Below, piece after piece: positions 27,560 to 36,277 of a stretch of DNA of 64,000 nt. The stretch lies in NCBI RefSeq assembly GCF_000821085.1, contig NZ_CCXR01000001.1:3803001-3867000 (forward strand). Direction: 5' to 3'. The notes beneath the pieces are model-generated. The model worked only from the letters and a program-made list of their open reading frames with translations. It searched no databases and had not been told where the DNA came from. This stretch comes from Bacillus sp. B-jedd (GTDB lineage: Bacteria; Bacillota; Bacilli; Bacillales; Cytobacillaceae). Within the stretch, counting starts at the first letter, position 1. Each line of letters begins with the position of its first letter. Made by a program: the position numbers and the translations under genes.

Positions 27560-27592
27560 AAAAAGCGCACCGCCAGTTCAAGCGGTGCGTAC
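27560..27592 (-). terminator. terminator of the CheR-like gene
   Basis: GCGCACCGC/GCGGTGCGT hairpin followed in the minus direction by an eight-nt T-run. Confidence 0.85.
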
Positions 27593-27599
27593 ATCACAA

Positions 27600-28415
27600 C
27601 TATTTCAGCATCTTCCGATAAATTTTCTCTGAAGCATCGAATTCCACAAAGTGCGGGTGGGATTCGGTCCGGATTGCTTCCTTGCTGCCGAGGCCGAGAA
27701 ACCCTCCCTGGCTCAGGCTCCCATCAATCAACCTCAGCACATGCTGCTGCAGTTCCTGATTGAAATAAATGAGGACGTTCCGGCAAATCACAACGTGGAA
27801 TTCGTTAAAGGATCCGTCTGTTACCAAGTTGTGCTGGGCAAAAATAATCTTCTCCCTCAGCGACGGGTCAAGAGTCGCGAAGTGGCTGTCAGCTGTATAG
27901 TATTCAGAAAAGGAGCGGACCCCGCCCGCCTGCAGATAATTCTTAGTGTAGTCCTGCATTTTTGACAGCGGGATGATGCCTTTTTCAGCGGCCTGAAGGA
28001 CTTTCTCGCTCATATCGGTCGCATAGATTTTCACCTTGTCCGCAAGGCCTTCCTCCTTAAGCAAAATCGCCATCGAATAGGCTTCCTCGCCCGTCGAGCA
28101 GCCGGCATGCCAGATGCGGATTTGCGGGAGCCCCTTTAGATGAGGGATGACATTTTTGCGGAAAGAGGCGAAAAAGCCGGGGTCGCGGAACATTTCCGTA
28201 ACGTTAATGGAAAAATCGTCGAGCAATTTCTTTAAAAGCGTTTCGTCTTCAATAACCCTCTCTGTCAGTCGCGAAATGCCCGGCAGCTGTTCAAGCCGGA
28301 GCCTGTTTTGGACGCGGCGCATGATTGAAGAATTCATATATTGCCGAAAATCGAAGCCTGACAGCCTATACACGGCCAGCAGCAATAATTCCAGTTCAAG
28401 TTCTTCCTTTTGCAA
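27600..28415 (-). CDS. CheR-type protein-glutamate methyltransferase
   Basis: A 271-aa SAM-dependent methyltransferase with an N-terminal CheR helical domain (about 1-75) and catalytic domain with SAM motif IWHAGCSTGEEAYSMA and FHVVICRNVLIYF. CheR methylates chemoreceptor glutamates, but here no chemotaxis gene is near. Lone CheR proteins also occur in other signalling cascades next to hybrid kinases. The start is TTG at 28415, placed inside the palindrome TTTTGCAAAA, with GGAGG 7 nt upstream. It is 105 bp downstream of the hybrid kinase region, with a hairpin between. Confidence 0.88.
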   Translation of the reverse strand: MQKEELELELLLLAVYRLSGFDFRQYMNSSIMRRVQNRLRLEQLPGISRLTERVIEDETLLKKLLDDFSINVTEMFRDPGFFASFRKNVIPHLKGLPQIRIWHAGCSTGEEAYSMAILLKEEGLADKVKIYATDMSEKVLQAAEKGIIPLSKMQDYTKNYLQAGGVRSFSEYYTADSHFATLDPSLREKIIFAQHNLVTDGSFNEFHVVICRNVLIYFNQELQQHVLRLIDGSLSQGGFLGLGSKEAIRTESHPHFVEFDASEKIYRKMLK

Positions 28416-28458
28416 AAATGCTCCTCCTCTATCTGGCGGGCGCCTTTCTTCACACGAA

Positions 28459-28502
28459 AAGCCGGCCGTTAGCCTGATACAACAGGCATAGACCGGCTTT
28501 TA
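28459..28502 (-). terminator. hairpin downstream of cheR-like start / before hybrid kinase end
   Basis: AAAGCCGG...CCGGCTTT outer stem with GCCTG/CAGGC inner stem, directly after the hybrid kinase stop. Probable terminator of the kinase gene. Confidence 0.7.
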
Positions 28503-28519
28503 TTAATCATTACAAACAT

Positions 28520-31357
28520 TTATCTCGCAAGCCAAACCCTCATTGCTGAAAACAGCTGGTCCATTTTCAACGGCTTGCTTATATAATCCGATGCCCCTGC
28601 TTCAAGGCATTTCTCTTTATCGCCTTTCATTGCTTTCGCGGTCAGGGCAATAATCGGGATGTCACCGTAACGGTCCATTTCCCTGATGTGTTTCATCGTC
28701 TCATAGCCATCCATGACCGGCATCATAATATCCATCAAAACGATGTCGACATGATCGGTCGTCTGCAGGATTTCAAGGCATTCCATCCCGTTTTCAGCGG
28801 AAATGACCGTCATGCCTTCCTTCTGGAGAGCTTTTTCAAGTGCGTAAATATTGCGGTGGTCGTCGTCTGTAATCACAACGGTTTTGCCGCGCAGGTTGCT
28901 GAATGGCACATCATCCAATATGCCTTCCCCGCCAACACGGGCGGCAGCTGTAAATCCGCCGCTTCTGGAAATGGCTGTCCCGGTATCTTCCACCGCTGTC
29001 GATGTCCCGGCGGCCACTTCCACACTTGCCACATCAATCGGGTTTCCTCTGCCGGCAGTGCCAAGCTTCGCTCCTTCACGCTCATGGGCGGTCACTTGTT
29101 CCGAAGCACGCAAGCCATTCGGCAAGCTTGGAACGAGGAGCGTAAAGGTGCTTCCCTCGCCTTCCTTGCTTTCAACCATGACTTTTCCGCCAAGCAGGCG
29201 CGCGAATTCACTCGAAATTGACAGGCCGAGCCCGGTGCCGCCGTACTTTCTCATCGTTGCACCATCAACCTGCTGAAACGCTTCAAAGATCAATTCCTGT
29301 TGGTTTTCGGCGATACCGATGCCTGTGTCGCTGACAGAAATTTTAACCCATGTATCCGAGATTGGATCGGCAGGTATTTCGTCCGGCTCCGCCCGTGTGA
29401 TGCTTGCGATGACAGCCCCGTTTTCTGTGAATTTAAACGCGTTCGACAGCAGGTTTTTCACAATCTGCTGAAGGCGCTGTTCGTCAGTATAGAACAGATC
29501 CGGAAGATCATCCTCGATTTCCACCATAAAACCAAGCCCTTTGCGGACGGCATGGTGGGTGAATAAATGCTCGAGCCTTCCACCGAAATCTGCGATGTTC
29601 ACTCCGTCGAAAACGACTTCGAGTTTCCCGACCTCAACTTTGGAAAGGTCAAGTATATCGTTAATTAGATTTAGCAAATCCTGTCCGGACGTATGGATGA
29701 CTTTTGCAAAATCCTTCTGCTCGTCCGTCAGGTTCTCATCCGGATCCTCGCCCATCATTTCGGAAAGGAGCAAGATGCTGTTAAGCGGAGTCCGTAGTTC
29801 ATGGGACATATTCGCCAGGAATTCAGATTTATATTTTGAGCTGAGCTGTAGCTGTTTCGCCTTTTCCTCAAGCTGTTCCTTGGCGCCTAGTAATTCAGAG
29901 GACTTCATTTCCGCATCCTTCGTGCGCTCTTCAAGCTGCTCGTTAATCATCCGCAATTCCTCAGCCTGGGTCTGCAGCTCTTCCGATTGCGCCTGGAGCT
30001 CCTCAGACTGGGATTGAAGTTCCTCTGCCTGAGCCTGGGATTCAAGGAGAAGGCGTTCAATCTCCATCCGCCCGAGAGTGTTCATGATTGCGATGCCAAG
30101 TGTTTCAAAAACCTTTTTGGCTAGCTGCTTTTGAGCGGAAGTGAACGGCTCCAATGAAGCAAGCTCAATGACAGCTACCGTTTCATCCTTCACGGTGACC
30201 GGCGCAATGAGGATGCTTCTTGGCCTCATCATTCCGAGCCCTGTTGAGATGACAGTGTAATCTTCAGGTACATTTTCAATGTAGATTGGTTCCTTTTTCA
30301 CGGCGCACTGGCCGGCAAGTCCTTCACGGAGGGCAATATCGTCCTTGCCCGGACTGCCGCCTCCATCCGCATAGGAGGCAACCTTTTTCAGAGATTGGTT
30401 CTCCATCACATAAAACGCGCCAAGGCTGGCACCGACTGCGGGGGCCAATTTTGACATTAGCTGCTCGCCAAGCGATTCAACTTCCGTGCTTTTATGATAA
30501 AGATTAATAAGTTCAGCTGATTGGGTCTGGACCCAGTTTTGCTCGGAAATTTCCGCAGTGTAATCTTTTTCTTTCTTATAAAAGGTTTCAAGGGATGCAG
30601 CCATCGAGTTGAAAGCGGCGGCAATTTGGCCGATTTCGTCCTTCGCTTCGACGTTCACCCGCGGAATCTCGGCTAGATTATTATAATCGACTTTATTAAT
30701 GCCATCGGCTACCGCCTCAAGGTTCCTGCTTGTACTTCTGATGAGCCAGAGCGTCACTCCGGTAATCAGGGCGATGGCAAGGGCAACCGAGATGAACAGA
30801 GCCACGAACAATTGGTCATATGCATTGTTGGCCGCCTTCAGCGACTGGTTCATGAGGCTTTCCTGGTAGGCTTTAAATTCATTTACTTTTTGCAAAAGCA
30901 AATCCTTCTCGGTTTCCGCCCCATAGTAAATATCCCGGAGTTTCATTGGCTCCAAATTCCTGTCCATGCCTGCAATCAGCTGTGCTTCCATTTCGGAATA
31001 ATCCTCATAGGCGGAATCGATTTCCTTCAGGAGCACCTTCGATTTAGGCTGGTTTAGAATGCCCTCCAACTCAAGAATATCCCCGCGGATTAATTTCTCG
31101 TTTTCCTGAAGGGTGGCAATCACTTCTTTTGGATCCATCCGTTTTTTATCCTGGATAAGATGGACAATCTCCCTGTCTGTAATAAGCACAGACTGGCGGA
31201 TTTCCATTGCTTTATTCACCTTATAATATCGATCCTCGACTATTTCGAGCATGTTCGTCTTGATTTTCCCTGTCAGGGATAATATAGCAAATAACATGAC
31301 CACGAGGAAAAAGAGCGTCAAACCAAGCCCGAGGAATTGTTTCTTTTTAAATGTCAC
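28520..31357 (-). CDS. Hybrid sensor histidine kinase (CHASE3-HAMP-GAF-HisKA-HATPase-REC)
   Basis: About 945 aa. N-terminal membrane helix (about 8-28), a CHASE3-like helical extracytoplasmic domain (about 35-185), second helix (about 188-210), HAMP, GAF (about 280-430), a signalling coiled coil of repeated SQSEELQAQ heptad-like units, HisKA with phospho-His in MSHELRTPLN, HATPase_c (NLLSNAFKFT, DTGIGI, GGTGLGLSI) and a C-terminal REC domain with Asp in VLMDIMMPVMDG. The chosen start is GTG at 31357 with TAGGG upstream; a TTG two codons earlier is the alternative. A partner for the nearby CheR and REC-PP2C proteins is inferred from clustering. Confidence 0.9.
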   Translation of the reverse strand: MTFKKKQFLGLGLTLFFLVVMLFAILSLTGKIKTNMLEIVEDRYYKVNKAMEIRQSVLITDREIVHLIQDKKRMDPKEVIATLQENEKLIRGDILELEGILNQPKSKVLLKEIDSAYEDYSEMEAQLIAGMDRNLEPMKLRDIYYGAETEKDLLLQKVNEFKAYQESLMNQSLKAANNAYDQLFVALFISVALAIALITGVTLWLIRSTSRNLEAVADGINKVDYNNLAEIPRVNVEAKDEIGQIAAAFNSMAASLETFYKKEKDYTAEISEQNWVQTQSAELINLYHKSTEVESLGEQLMSKLAPAVGASLGAFYVMENQSLKKVASYADGGGSPGKDDIALREGLAGQCAVKKEPIYIENVPEDYTVISTGLGMMRPRSILIAPVTVKDETVAVIELASLEPFTSAQKQLAKKVFETLGIAIMNTLGRMEIERLLLESQAQAEELQSQSEELQAQSEELQTQAEELRMINEQLEERTKDAEMKSSELLGAKEQLEEKAKQLQLSSKYKSEFLANMSHELRTPLNSILLLSEMMGEDPDENLTDEQKDFAKVIHTSGQDLLNLINDILDLSKVEVGKLEVVFDGVNIADFGGRLEHLFTHHAVRKGLGFMVEIEDDLPDLFYTDEQRLQQIVKNLLSNAFKFTENGAVIASITRAEPDEIPADPISDTWVKISVSDTGIGIAENQQELIFEAFQQVDGATMRKYGGTGLGLSISSEFARLLGGKVMVESKEGEGSTFTLLVPSLPNGLRASEQVTAHEREGAKLGTAGRGNPIDVASVEVAAGTSTAVEDTGTAISRSGGFTAAARVGGEGILDDVPFSNLRGKTVVITDDDHRNIYALEKALQKEGMTVISAENGMECLEILQTTDHVDIVLMDIMMPVMDGYETMKHIREMDRYGDIPIIALTAKAMKGDKEKCLEAGASDYISKPLKMDQLFSAMRVWLAR

Positions 31358-31553
31358 AGCCAACCCTACTTTCTGTCAATCTCCCGTTCTGTTTTCTATA
31401 TATTACTATATCAGTAGTACTTACATTTATCGAGAATTAAGGCGCATTTGGCAATCATTACTTCCATTGGTATCAAGGGATGAAATTGAGTATATTTGCT
31501 TCCCTAACCATAAAAAAAGCCGGCCTGCCGCCAGCGTACATTGCAGTTTATCC

Positions 31554-31910
31554 TCATTCCTTAATCCAGGCCCATGCTGCTGCTTCTTCTTCGCTGGAAA
31601 AATGCCTCGCTTCCAGTCCAGGCAGGAATTTGCCAAGATCGGTCACAGCCTCAAGCCATTTCAGGTCCGTTACGACCGCGAACTTCCGGAACTGGCTCCA
31701 ACGCTGCGCATCAAACTTCATCCCATAAGCAAGCCCCATCAGCGTCGTCCCATCCACCTCATGCATTCTCGCAAAAATGTTAAACTCGCGCTCTTCGCCA
31801 AAAGTACTCCTCACATACTGCTCCAGCCGTACGGCATCCTCCCTCGTCGCCGCCCCGCTAAACTCCACCGCGATCGTCCGCTCATCCCGGCTCGGAATAA
31901 ACGTCAGCAT
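31554..31910 (-). CDS. SpoIIAA-like (STAS-superfamily) protein
   Basis: A 118-aa cytosolic protein with the fold pattern of the SpoIIAA-like family (PF11964-type): MLTFIPSRDERTIAVEFSGAATREDA..., central FNIFARMHEVDGTTLMGLAYGMKFD, and RKFAVVTDLKWLEAVTDLGKFL. These proteins bind lipids or act in stress responses; they lack the classical anti-anti-sigma phospho-serine. ATG at 31910 has GGGAGG about 8 nt upstream. It may be part of the adjacent signalling group. Confidence 0.65.
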   Translation of the reverse strand: MLTFIPSRDERTIAVEFSGAATREDAVRLEQYVRSTFGEEREFNIFARMHEVDGTTLMGLAYGMKFDAQRWSQFRKFAVVTDLKWLEAVTDLGKFLPGLEARHFSSEEEAAAWAWIKE

Positions 31911-31977
31911 ACACAACCCTCCCAAAATACGTCTACCCTATATCATTCCCGCGATGAGAACAGCTGAAACAATAAGA

Positions 31978-32034
31978 AAAGGACGGTTCCAGCGCTTCAT
32001 TCGGAACATGAATGAACAGCACGGAACCGTCCCC
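31978..32034 (-). terminator. dispersed GGGACGG-type terminator hairpin, copy 1 (kimA)
   Basis: GGACGGTTCC...GGAACCGTCC stem immediately downstream of the kimA stop, with an A/G-rich flank that gives TTTTC on the minus strand. The loop arm differs (TTCATTCGGAACATGAATGAA) from copies 2 and 3. Confidence 0.85.
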
Positions 32035-32039
32035 TTGCC

Positions 32040-33866
32040 TCACTTTTTCAAATGATATGGGACGGTAGTGACGATGACGTCACGCCTGTAGAGCAGGAAG
32101 GCTCTAATAAGAAAGCTGGATTGGTTGTGAAGGATGTTGTGCCAGCCTACTTTTGGAATGAATTGCGGGATGACGACAGTGACGCGATAGTTATTTTCTT
32201 TTGCCTTGTGTTCGACGATGTCGACGAATTTGGTGAGCGGCTGAATGATGCTCCGGTATTGTGAATGGAGCGTGACTAGCCGGACACCGGGCTGCCACTT
32301 TTCCCACTTCTCAACAAATCGTTTCTCTTCCTCCCGGTCGAATGCAACGTAAACCGCGATAATTTGTTGGGCTTTCAAAGATTTCGCGTAGTTCAGCGAG
32401 TTCTCGACGACATGCGTAATGCCAGCGACAGGGATAATCATCACATTCCCTTCAATCGGCGGAGCCGCCTCACAGGACGAAATCCGCAGTTGGTCCGCAA
32501 CGCCTTCGTAGTGTTTTCTAATCCGGTGAAAGATAAAGATAATCATAGGCAGAAAGACTAGAACAGACCAGACCTGGGTGAATTTTGTCAAAAAGAACAT
32601 CAAGGATACGATACAGGAAATGGCCGCGCCAGTCGCATTGATGGCAAGCTTCCATCTCCAGCCCGCCGGCTTCTCCTTCATCCACTTTAAAATCATCCCG
32701 GTCTGCGAAAGGGTGAATGGAATGAAGACGCCAACCGCATAAAGCGGGATTAAATTTTCCGTGTGCCCGCCAAAAATAATGATCAGCAATATGGAGGCAA
32801 CGCCAAGAGTGATAATGCCGTTGGAATAGCCGAGCCTATCTCCGCGAATCGTGAACATACGCGGAATGAATTTATCTTTTGCAAGGTTCACAGCCAGCAG
32901 CGGAAAGGCAGAATATCCTGTATTGGCCGCCAATACTAAAATCAAAGCTGTTGTAAACTGGATAAAGTAATAAAACACATTGCGTCCAAACACGGTCTCA
33001 GCGATTTGCGAAACAACCGTTTCCTTTTCATTTGGTGATATACCGTTGAAATAAGCAAGCAGGACAATGCCTGCAAATAAGATTGCAAGCAGGGTTCCCA
33101 TCGCGGCAAGTGTTTTCGCCGCGTTTTTAGGAGCCGGATCCTTGAAGTTCGGGATTGCATTCGAGATGGCTTCAACGCCTGTCAAAGCCGAGCTCCCCGA
33201 CGCGAAGGCCCGGAGCAGCAGAAACAGGGAAATACCGGCGACCGGCGTTCCAATCGATGGATGCAAGTCAGCCGGAACCTGTCCGGTGACGATTTTCACC
33301 ATTCCCGTCCCGATCAGGATAAACAGCGCAAACACGAACAGGTATACAGGATAAGCAAGGAGCGACGCCGATTCCGTTACCCCCCTCAGATTCAAAGTTG
33401 TAATGAATAGAACAAACACTACAGCAATCAAAACATTGTAAGAATGCAGGCTCGGAAATGCCGAAGTAATCGCATCCGTTCCAGCGGACACACTTACAGC
33501 AACGGTCAAAATATAGTCTACGAGGAGTGATCCGCCCGCAACCAAGCCGTAATTTACGCCGAGATTCTCTTTTGAAACAACATAAGCCCCGCCGCCATGC
33601 GGATAGGCATAGATGATTTGCCGATACGAAAGGATCAGCGCAAGCAAAAGAATCAGGACGCCAATGGCAATCGGGAGCGAATACCAATAGGCCGCGGCTC
33701 CGACCGTCGCAAGGACGAGCAGGATTTGTTCCGGGCCGTATGCCACGGAAGACAGGGCATCCGAAGAAAGAATCGCGAGCGCTTTGGTTTTATTCAGCTT
33801 TTGCTCGCCAAGTTCATTAGACTTCAAGGGCCTGCCTATCAAAAAACGTTTTATGGAAGACTTCAT
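32040..33866 (-). CDS. kimA: KimA-type potassium/proton symporter
   Basis: A 608-aa protein of the APC superfamily, same length and sequence style as B. subtilis KimA (YdaO). It has 12 membrane helices (YGPEQILLVLATVGAAAYW; AYPHGGGAYVVSKENLGVNYGLVAGGSLLVDYILTVAVS) and a C-terminal cytosolic domain from about 460 (GNVMIIPVAGITHVVENSLNYAKS). KimA is a high-affinity K+ importer inhibited by c-di-AMP. The identity is strengthened by a c-di-AMP riboswitch in its leader. Start ATG at 33866; monocistronic with a hairpin terminator. Confidence 0.93.
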   Translation of the reverse strand: MKSSIKRFLIGRPLKSNELGEQKLNKTKALAILSSDALSSVAYGPEQILLVLATVGAAAYWYSLPIAIGVLILLLALILSYRQIIYAYPHGGGAYVVSKENLGVNYGLVAGGSLLVDYILTVAVSVSAGTDAITSAFPSLHSYNVLIAVVFVLFITTLNLRGVTESASLLAYPVYLFVFALFILIGTGMVKIVTGQVPADLHPSIGTPVAGISLFLLLRAFASGSSALTGVEAISNAIPNFKDPAPKNAAKTLAAMGTLLAILFAGIVLLAYFNGISPNEKETVVSQIAETVFGRNVFYYFIQFTTALILVLAANTGYSAFPLLAVNLAKDKFIPRMFTIRGDRLGYSNGIITLGVASILLIIIFGGHTENLIPLYAVGVFIPFTLSQTGMILKWMKEKPAGWRWKLAINATGAAISCIVSLMFFLTKFTQVWSVLVFLPMIIFIFHRIRKHYEGVADQLRISSCEAAPPIEGNVMIIPVAGITHVVENSLNYAKSLKAQQIIAVYVAFDREEEKRFVEKWEKWQPGVRLVTLHSQYRSIIQPLTKFVDIVEHKAKENNYRVTVVIPQFIPKVGWHNILHNQSSFLIRAFLLYRRDVIVTTVPYHLKK

Positions 33867-33930
33867 CTATCGTCACCGCCGGTATAGTAGTATGAAAGAA
33901 TTGTTTTTTGCTCAAGGCAAAAAACACCAC

Positions 33931-34130
33931 AAAAAAATGCCCGCAAGCCATCTAAAAACAGGCCTGCCGACACCTATCGGACAAGCTTCATCTTCCTTCC
34001 CAATAACGCTTGCGAGGTTAGCTGACGGATTCGGGCCATGAGTAGCCCTACCTAAAAAGGATTCACCCCAAAAAACGGGTCCCCCGCACCATACGGTTTT
34101 CAGCGATACAGAAATTTGAAACTGTTCCCT
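33931..34130 (-). promoter_or_regulatory. c-di-AMP (ydaO-yuaA) riboswitch with terminator
   Basis: On the minus strand the leader shows the class signature in order: CGCTGAAAACCG, GGTGCGGGGGACCC, TTGGGGTGAATCC, GGTAGGGC, CCCGAATCCGTCAGCTAACC, TCGCAAGCG and GGGAAGGAAG (about 34106 down to 33991). It is followed by a GCCTG...CGGGC hairpin with a seven-T run (about 33963-33931). High c-di-AMP would stabilise the aptamer, favour termination and lower KimA. Aptamer plus copy 2 of the dispersed hairpin account for most of the 410-bp gap. Confidence 0.95.
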
Positions 34131-34212
34131 ACTATACTCCTGCTGCATACAAATGTAAAGATGTCAAATGCAACATTTCACAAAAAAAATTCGCCTCTAT
34201 AAAAAGAAAGAA

Positions 34213-34270
34213 AAGGGACGGTTCCAGCGCTTCCTTCAGATCCCCGAAGGAAGCAGCGGAACCGTCCCCC
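34213..34270 (-). terminator. dispersed GGGACGG-type terminator hairpin, copy 2 (ecsB-like)
   Basis: GGGACGGTTCC...GGAACCGTCCC with inner CTTCCTTC/GAAGGAAG pairing. In the minus direction it is followed by TTTTCTTTCTTTTT. Located right after the ecsB-like stop; nearly identical to copy 3. Confidence 0.9.
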
Positions 34271-34275
34271 AGGGT

Positions 34276-35457
34276 TCAAAGAAAACTTGCCGCGCCGGCC
34301 AGTAATCCGAGAAGAATGGCCAAAGGGGTAATGATGATTTTCCTGAATCGGGGCCAGACATTGTATTTGATGTCCTGGTCGTAGGGGACGGCTTGAAAGA
34401 ATGGGCTTTCGGTTAATCGTTTGAATGAGCTTTCGAGCCAGATGTTCAGGAATAGGAGAAATGCTAGGTAAATGCCCCATTTGAACAGGAGCGGCATTGC
34501 CACGATAGCGAAACAAGTAATCGAGGTCATTTGCAGAACGGAGCCCACTTCATTCCAGTTGCGGAAAAATGATTTTAGCACTATTTCTAAGAGGCCATTC
34601 TCTAGCGAGCGTTTGTTGAAAATCCGTTCGGAGTAAGGAAACAGGATAGGACGTTTCTTTTGCCTGGATGGAAGGTTTTCTACCTCTGGGGAAAAGTGCA
34701 GAATCATGCCTGTCCACTTTCTCCGTTCAGCCGCCTCAATCTCGATGTCCCTGAAAAAAGAATGGTTCGACCCGGTACCGGACCAATTGTATAGAAGCAA
34801 AAGCACAGCCAGGATAGTCCCAAAGATTCCATTCACACCGAATGGAAGTCTTAGCAAAAATGCTGCCGCCGCCAAGAGGGCGACCAGAATAACGGCAATC
34901 CTAAAATACCTGTTAACCATTCGCTTTTTAATAGTAAGAACGGATATCTTTACCGCAAATATGGAAATGAATAACGCCCCGATTTCGAATGGCGCCATCA
35001 TGTACTTTTGGGACAGCAGCGGGAGGGCCAGGACGATAAAGAGCGCGGTCGCACATAATGCCTGGATAATCGAATGAATGTACGCATGCCGCTTCATCTG
35101 GCGAAGAATTCCTTTTTGCTGAAGGAGGAATAACAAATCAGGTTCCTCCAGCATCGTCCTTATATTCCCGCCAATTGACGTGAGGAGCAGTGCCGCTATC
35201 ACAAGCCCCAACGGAATGCCACCGGGGGGTTCCTGCCAAGCCTCGGCATACATAAAACCTCCGATGACAAGTCCCGGAATAACCATGTAAACCCAAATCG
35301 TCCAATCCAGTACCGAGCGAATTACGCCCGCCTGGTACTTAAGTTCAGTTTTATATCTTTTGAAAAACAGCTTCCTCCCGGTGAACGGCCTTCTTTCCTC
35401 CGTGGAAACAGGAAGCCTGTCCGGTCCCCCTATCGGCATGTTCACTTTCCTATTCAT
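34276..35457 (-). CDS. EcsB-like ABC transporter membrane subunit
   Basis: About 393 aa with a cytosolic N-terminus rich in basic residues (RKLFFKRYKTELKYQ) and about 8-10 membrane segments. The family is EcsB, whose ATPase partner EcsA precedes it. In B. subtilis EcsAB affects secretion, competence and intramembrane proteolysis, and a paralogous pair YthPQ exists; this pair could be either. The start is ATG at 35457 with GGAG 9 nt upstream; an ATG at 35466 sits too close to that site. It overlaps the ATPase gene by 8 bp. Confidence 0.8.
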   Translation of the reverse strand: MNRKVNMPIGGPDRLPVSTEERRPFTGRKLFFKRYKTELKYQAGVIRSVLDWTIWVYMVIPGLVIGGFMYAEAWQEPPGGIPLGLVIAALLLTSIGGNIRTMLEEPDLLFLLQQKGILRQMKRHAYIHSIIQALCATALFIVLALPLLSQKYMMAPFEIGALFISIFAVKISVLTIKKRMVNRYFRIAVILVALLAAAAFLLRLPFGVNGIFGTILAVLLLLYNWSGTGSNHSFFRDIEIEAAERRKWTGMILHFSPEVENLPSRQKKRPILFPYSERIFNKRSLENGLLEIVLKSFFRNWNEVGSVLQMTSITCFAIVAMPLLFKWGIYLAFLLFLNIWLESSFKRLTESPFFQAVPYDQDIKYNVWPRFRKIIITPLAILLGLLAGAASFL

Positions 35458-36151
35458 TTTGCTCATCTCCGCTCGTCAGCACATCAAAGCAATCGAGGAG
35501 CGAGCCGTCAGGAAGGCTGCTTGCCTCACGAATTTCCGTTAGAGTTCCCATCGCGATGAGCCGCCCGCCATGGATAAGCAGGAATCGGTCACAAATTTTT
35601 TCTGCAGTATCAAGGACATGGGTCGACATAAGGATACCCGCGCCATGTTCCTTTTCATTTTGCAAATAGCTCAACAAATCCTTAGTCGCACGCGGATCGA
35701 GGCCAATGAACGGTTCGTCCAATATGTAAAGATTCGGCTTTCGGAGAAAGGCAAGAATGAGCATAACCTTCTGCTGCATTCCCTTTGAAAAGCTTTCCGG
35801 GTAATGGTAACGAACGTCCGAAAGCTTGAACACTTTCATTAGGTTTTCAGCTCTTTGGGTAAATTCAACATCATCCGCTCCAATTGTTGCAGCGAGAAAT
35901 TCAATATGTTCCCATAAAGTCAGCCGATCATAAAACAACGGGCGCTCCGGGATATAAGCATACTCTTTCATCTCAATGTCACCCTTCACGTGTTTCATCA
36001 CGCCAAGCAGCGACTTAATCGCCGTACTCTTCCCGGCCCCGTTTGGACCGATCAACCCCACAAGCTCTCCTGCGCCAACAGAAAACCCAACATTCCTCAA
36101 AACAGCAGAACTCTCCGAATACCCCGCCTCTTCTATCTTTACCTTTAGCAA
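35450..36151 (-). CDS. EcsA-like ABC transporter ATP-binding protein
   Basis: A 233-aa single ABC ATPase: Walker A GPNGAGKST near residue 36, Q-loop region AYIPERPLFYDRLT, signature SFSKGMQQK, Walker B LYILDEP and H-loop MSTHVL. It is the energy-coupling partner of the EcsB-like subunit that follows. TTG start at 36151 after a GGGGGGAT ribosome binding site. The pair is transcribed alone, ending at the dispersed hairpin copy 2. Confidence 0.85.
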   Translation of the reverse strand: MLKVKIEEAGYSESSAVLRNVGFSVGAGELVGLIGPNGAGKSTAIKSLLGVMKHVKGDIEMKEYAYIPERPLFYDRLTLWEHIEFLAATIGADDVEFTQRAENLMKVFKLSDVRYHYPESFSKGMQQKVMLILAFLRKPNLYILDEPFIGLDPRATKDLLSYLQNEKEHGAGILMSTHVLDTAEKICDRFLLIHGGRLIAMGTLTEIREASSLPDGSLLDCFDVLTSGDEQNE

Positions 36152-36210
36152 AACAAGAATCCCCCCATGGAAAACCTTACCTTTTTATTCTCTATTATAC
36201 ACAATAAAGA

Positions 36211-36268
36211 AAAGGGACGGTTCCAGCGCTTCCTTCAGATCCCCGAAGGAAGCAGCGGATCCGTCCCC
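36211..36268 (-). terminator. dispersed GGGACGG-type terminator hairpin, copy 3 (yqeC-like)
   Basis: Same 55-nt hairpin as copy 2, with one arm change (GGATCCGTCC for GGAACCGTCC). Follows the 6PGDH stop; T-rich flank in the minus direction. Confidence 0.88.
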
Positions 36269-36277
36269 CTGCACCAC

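Noticed and set aside
26839..27763. Long repetitive open frames on both strands across array B (similarly arrays A and C)
   Set aside because: A 51-bp period preserves every frame, so open frames are expected; none has a ribosome binding site.
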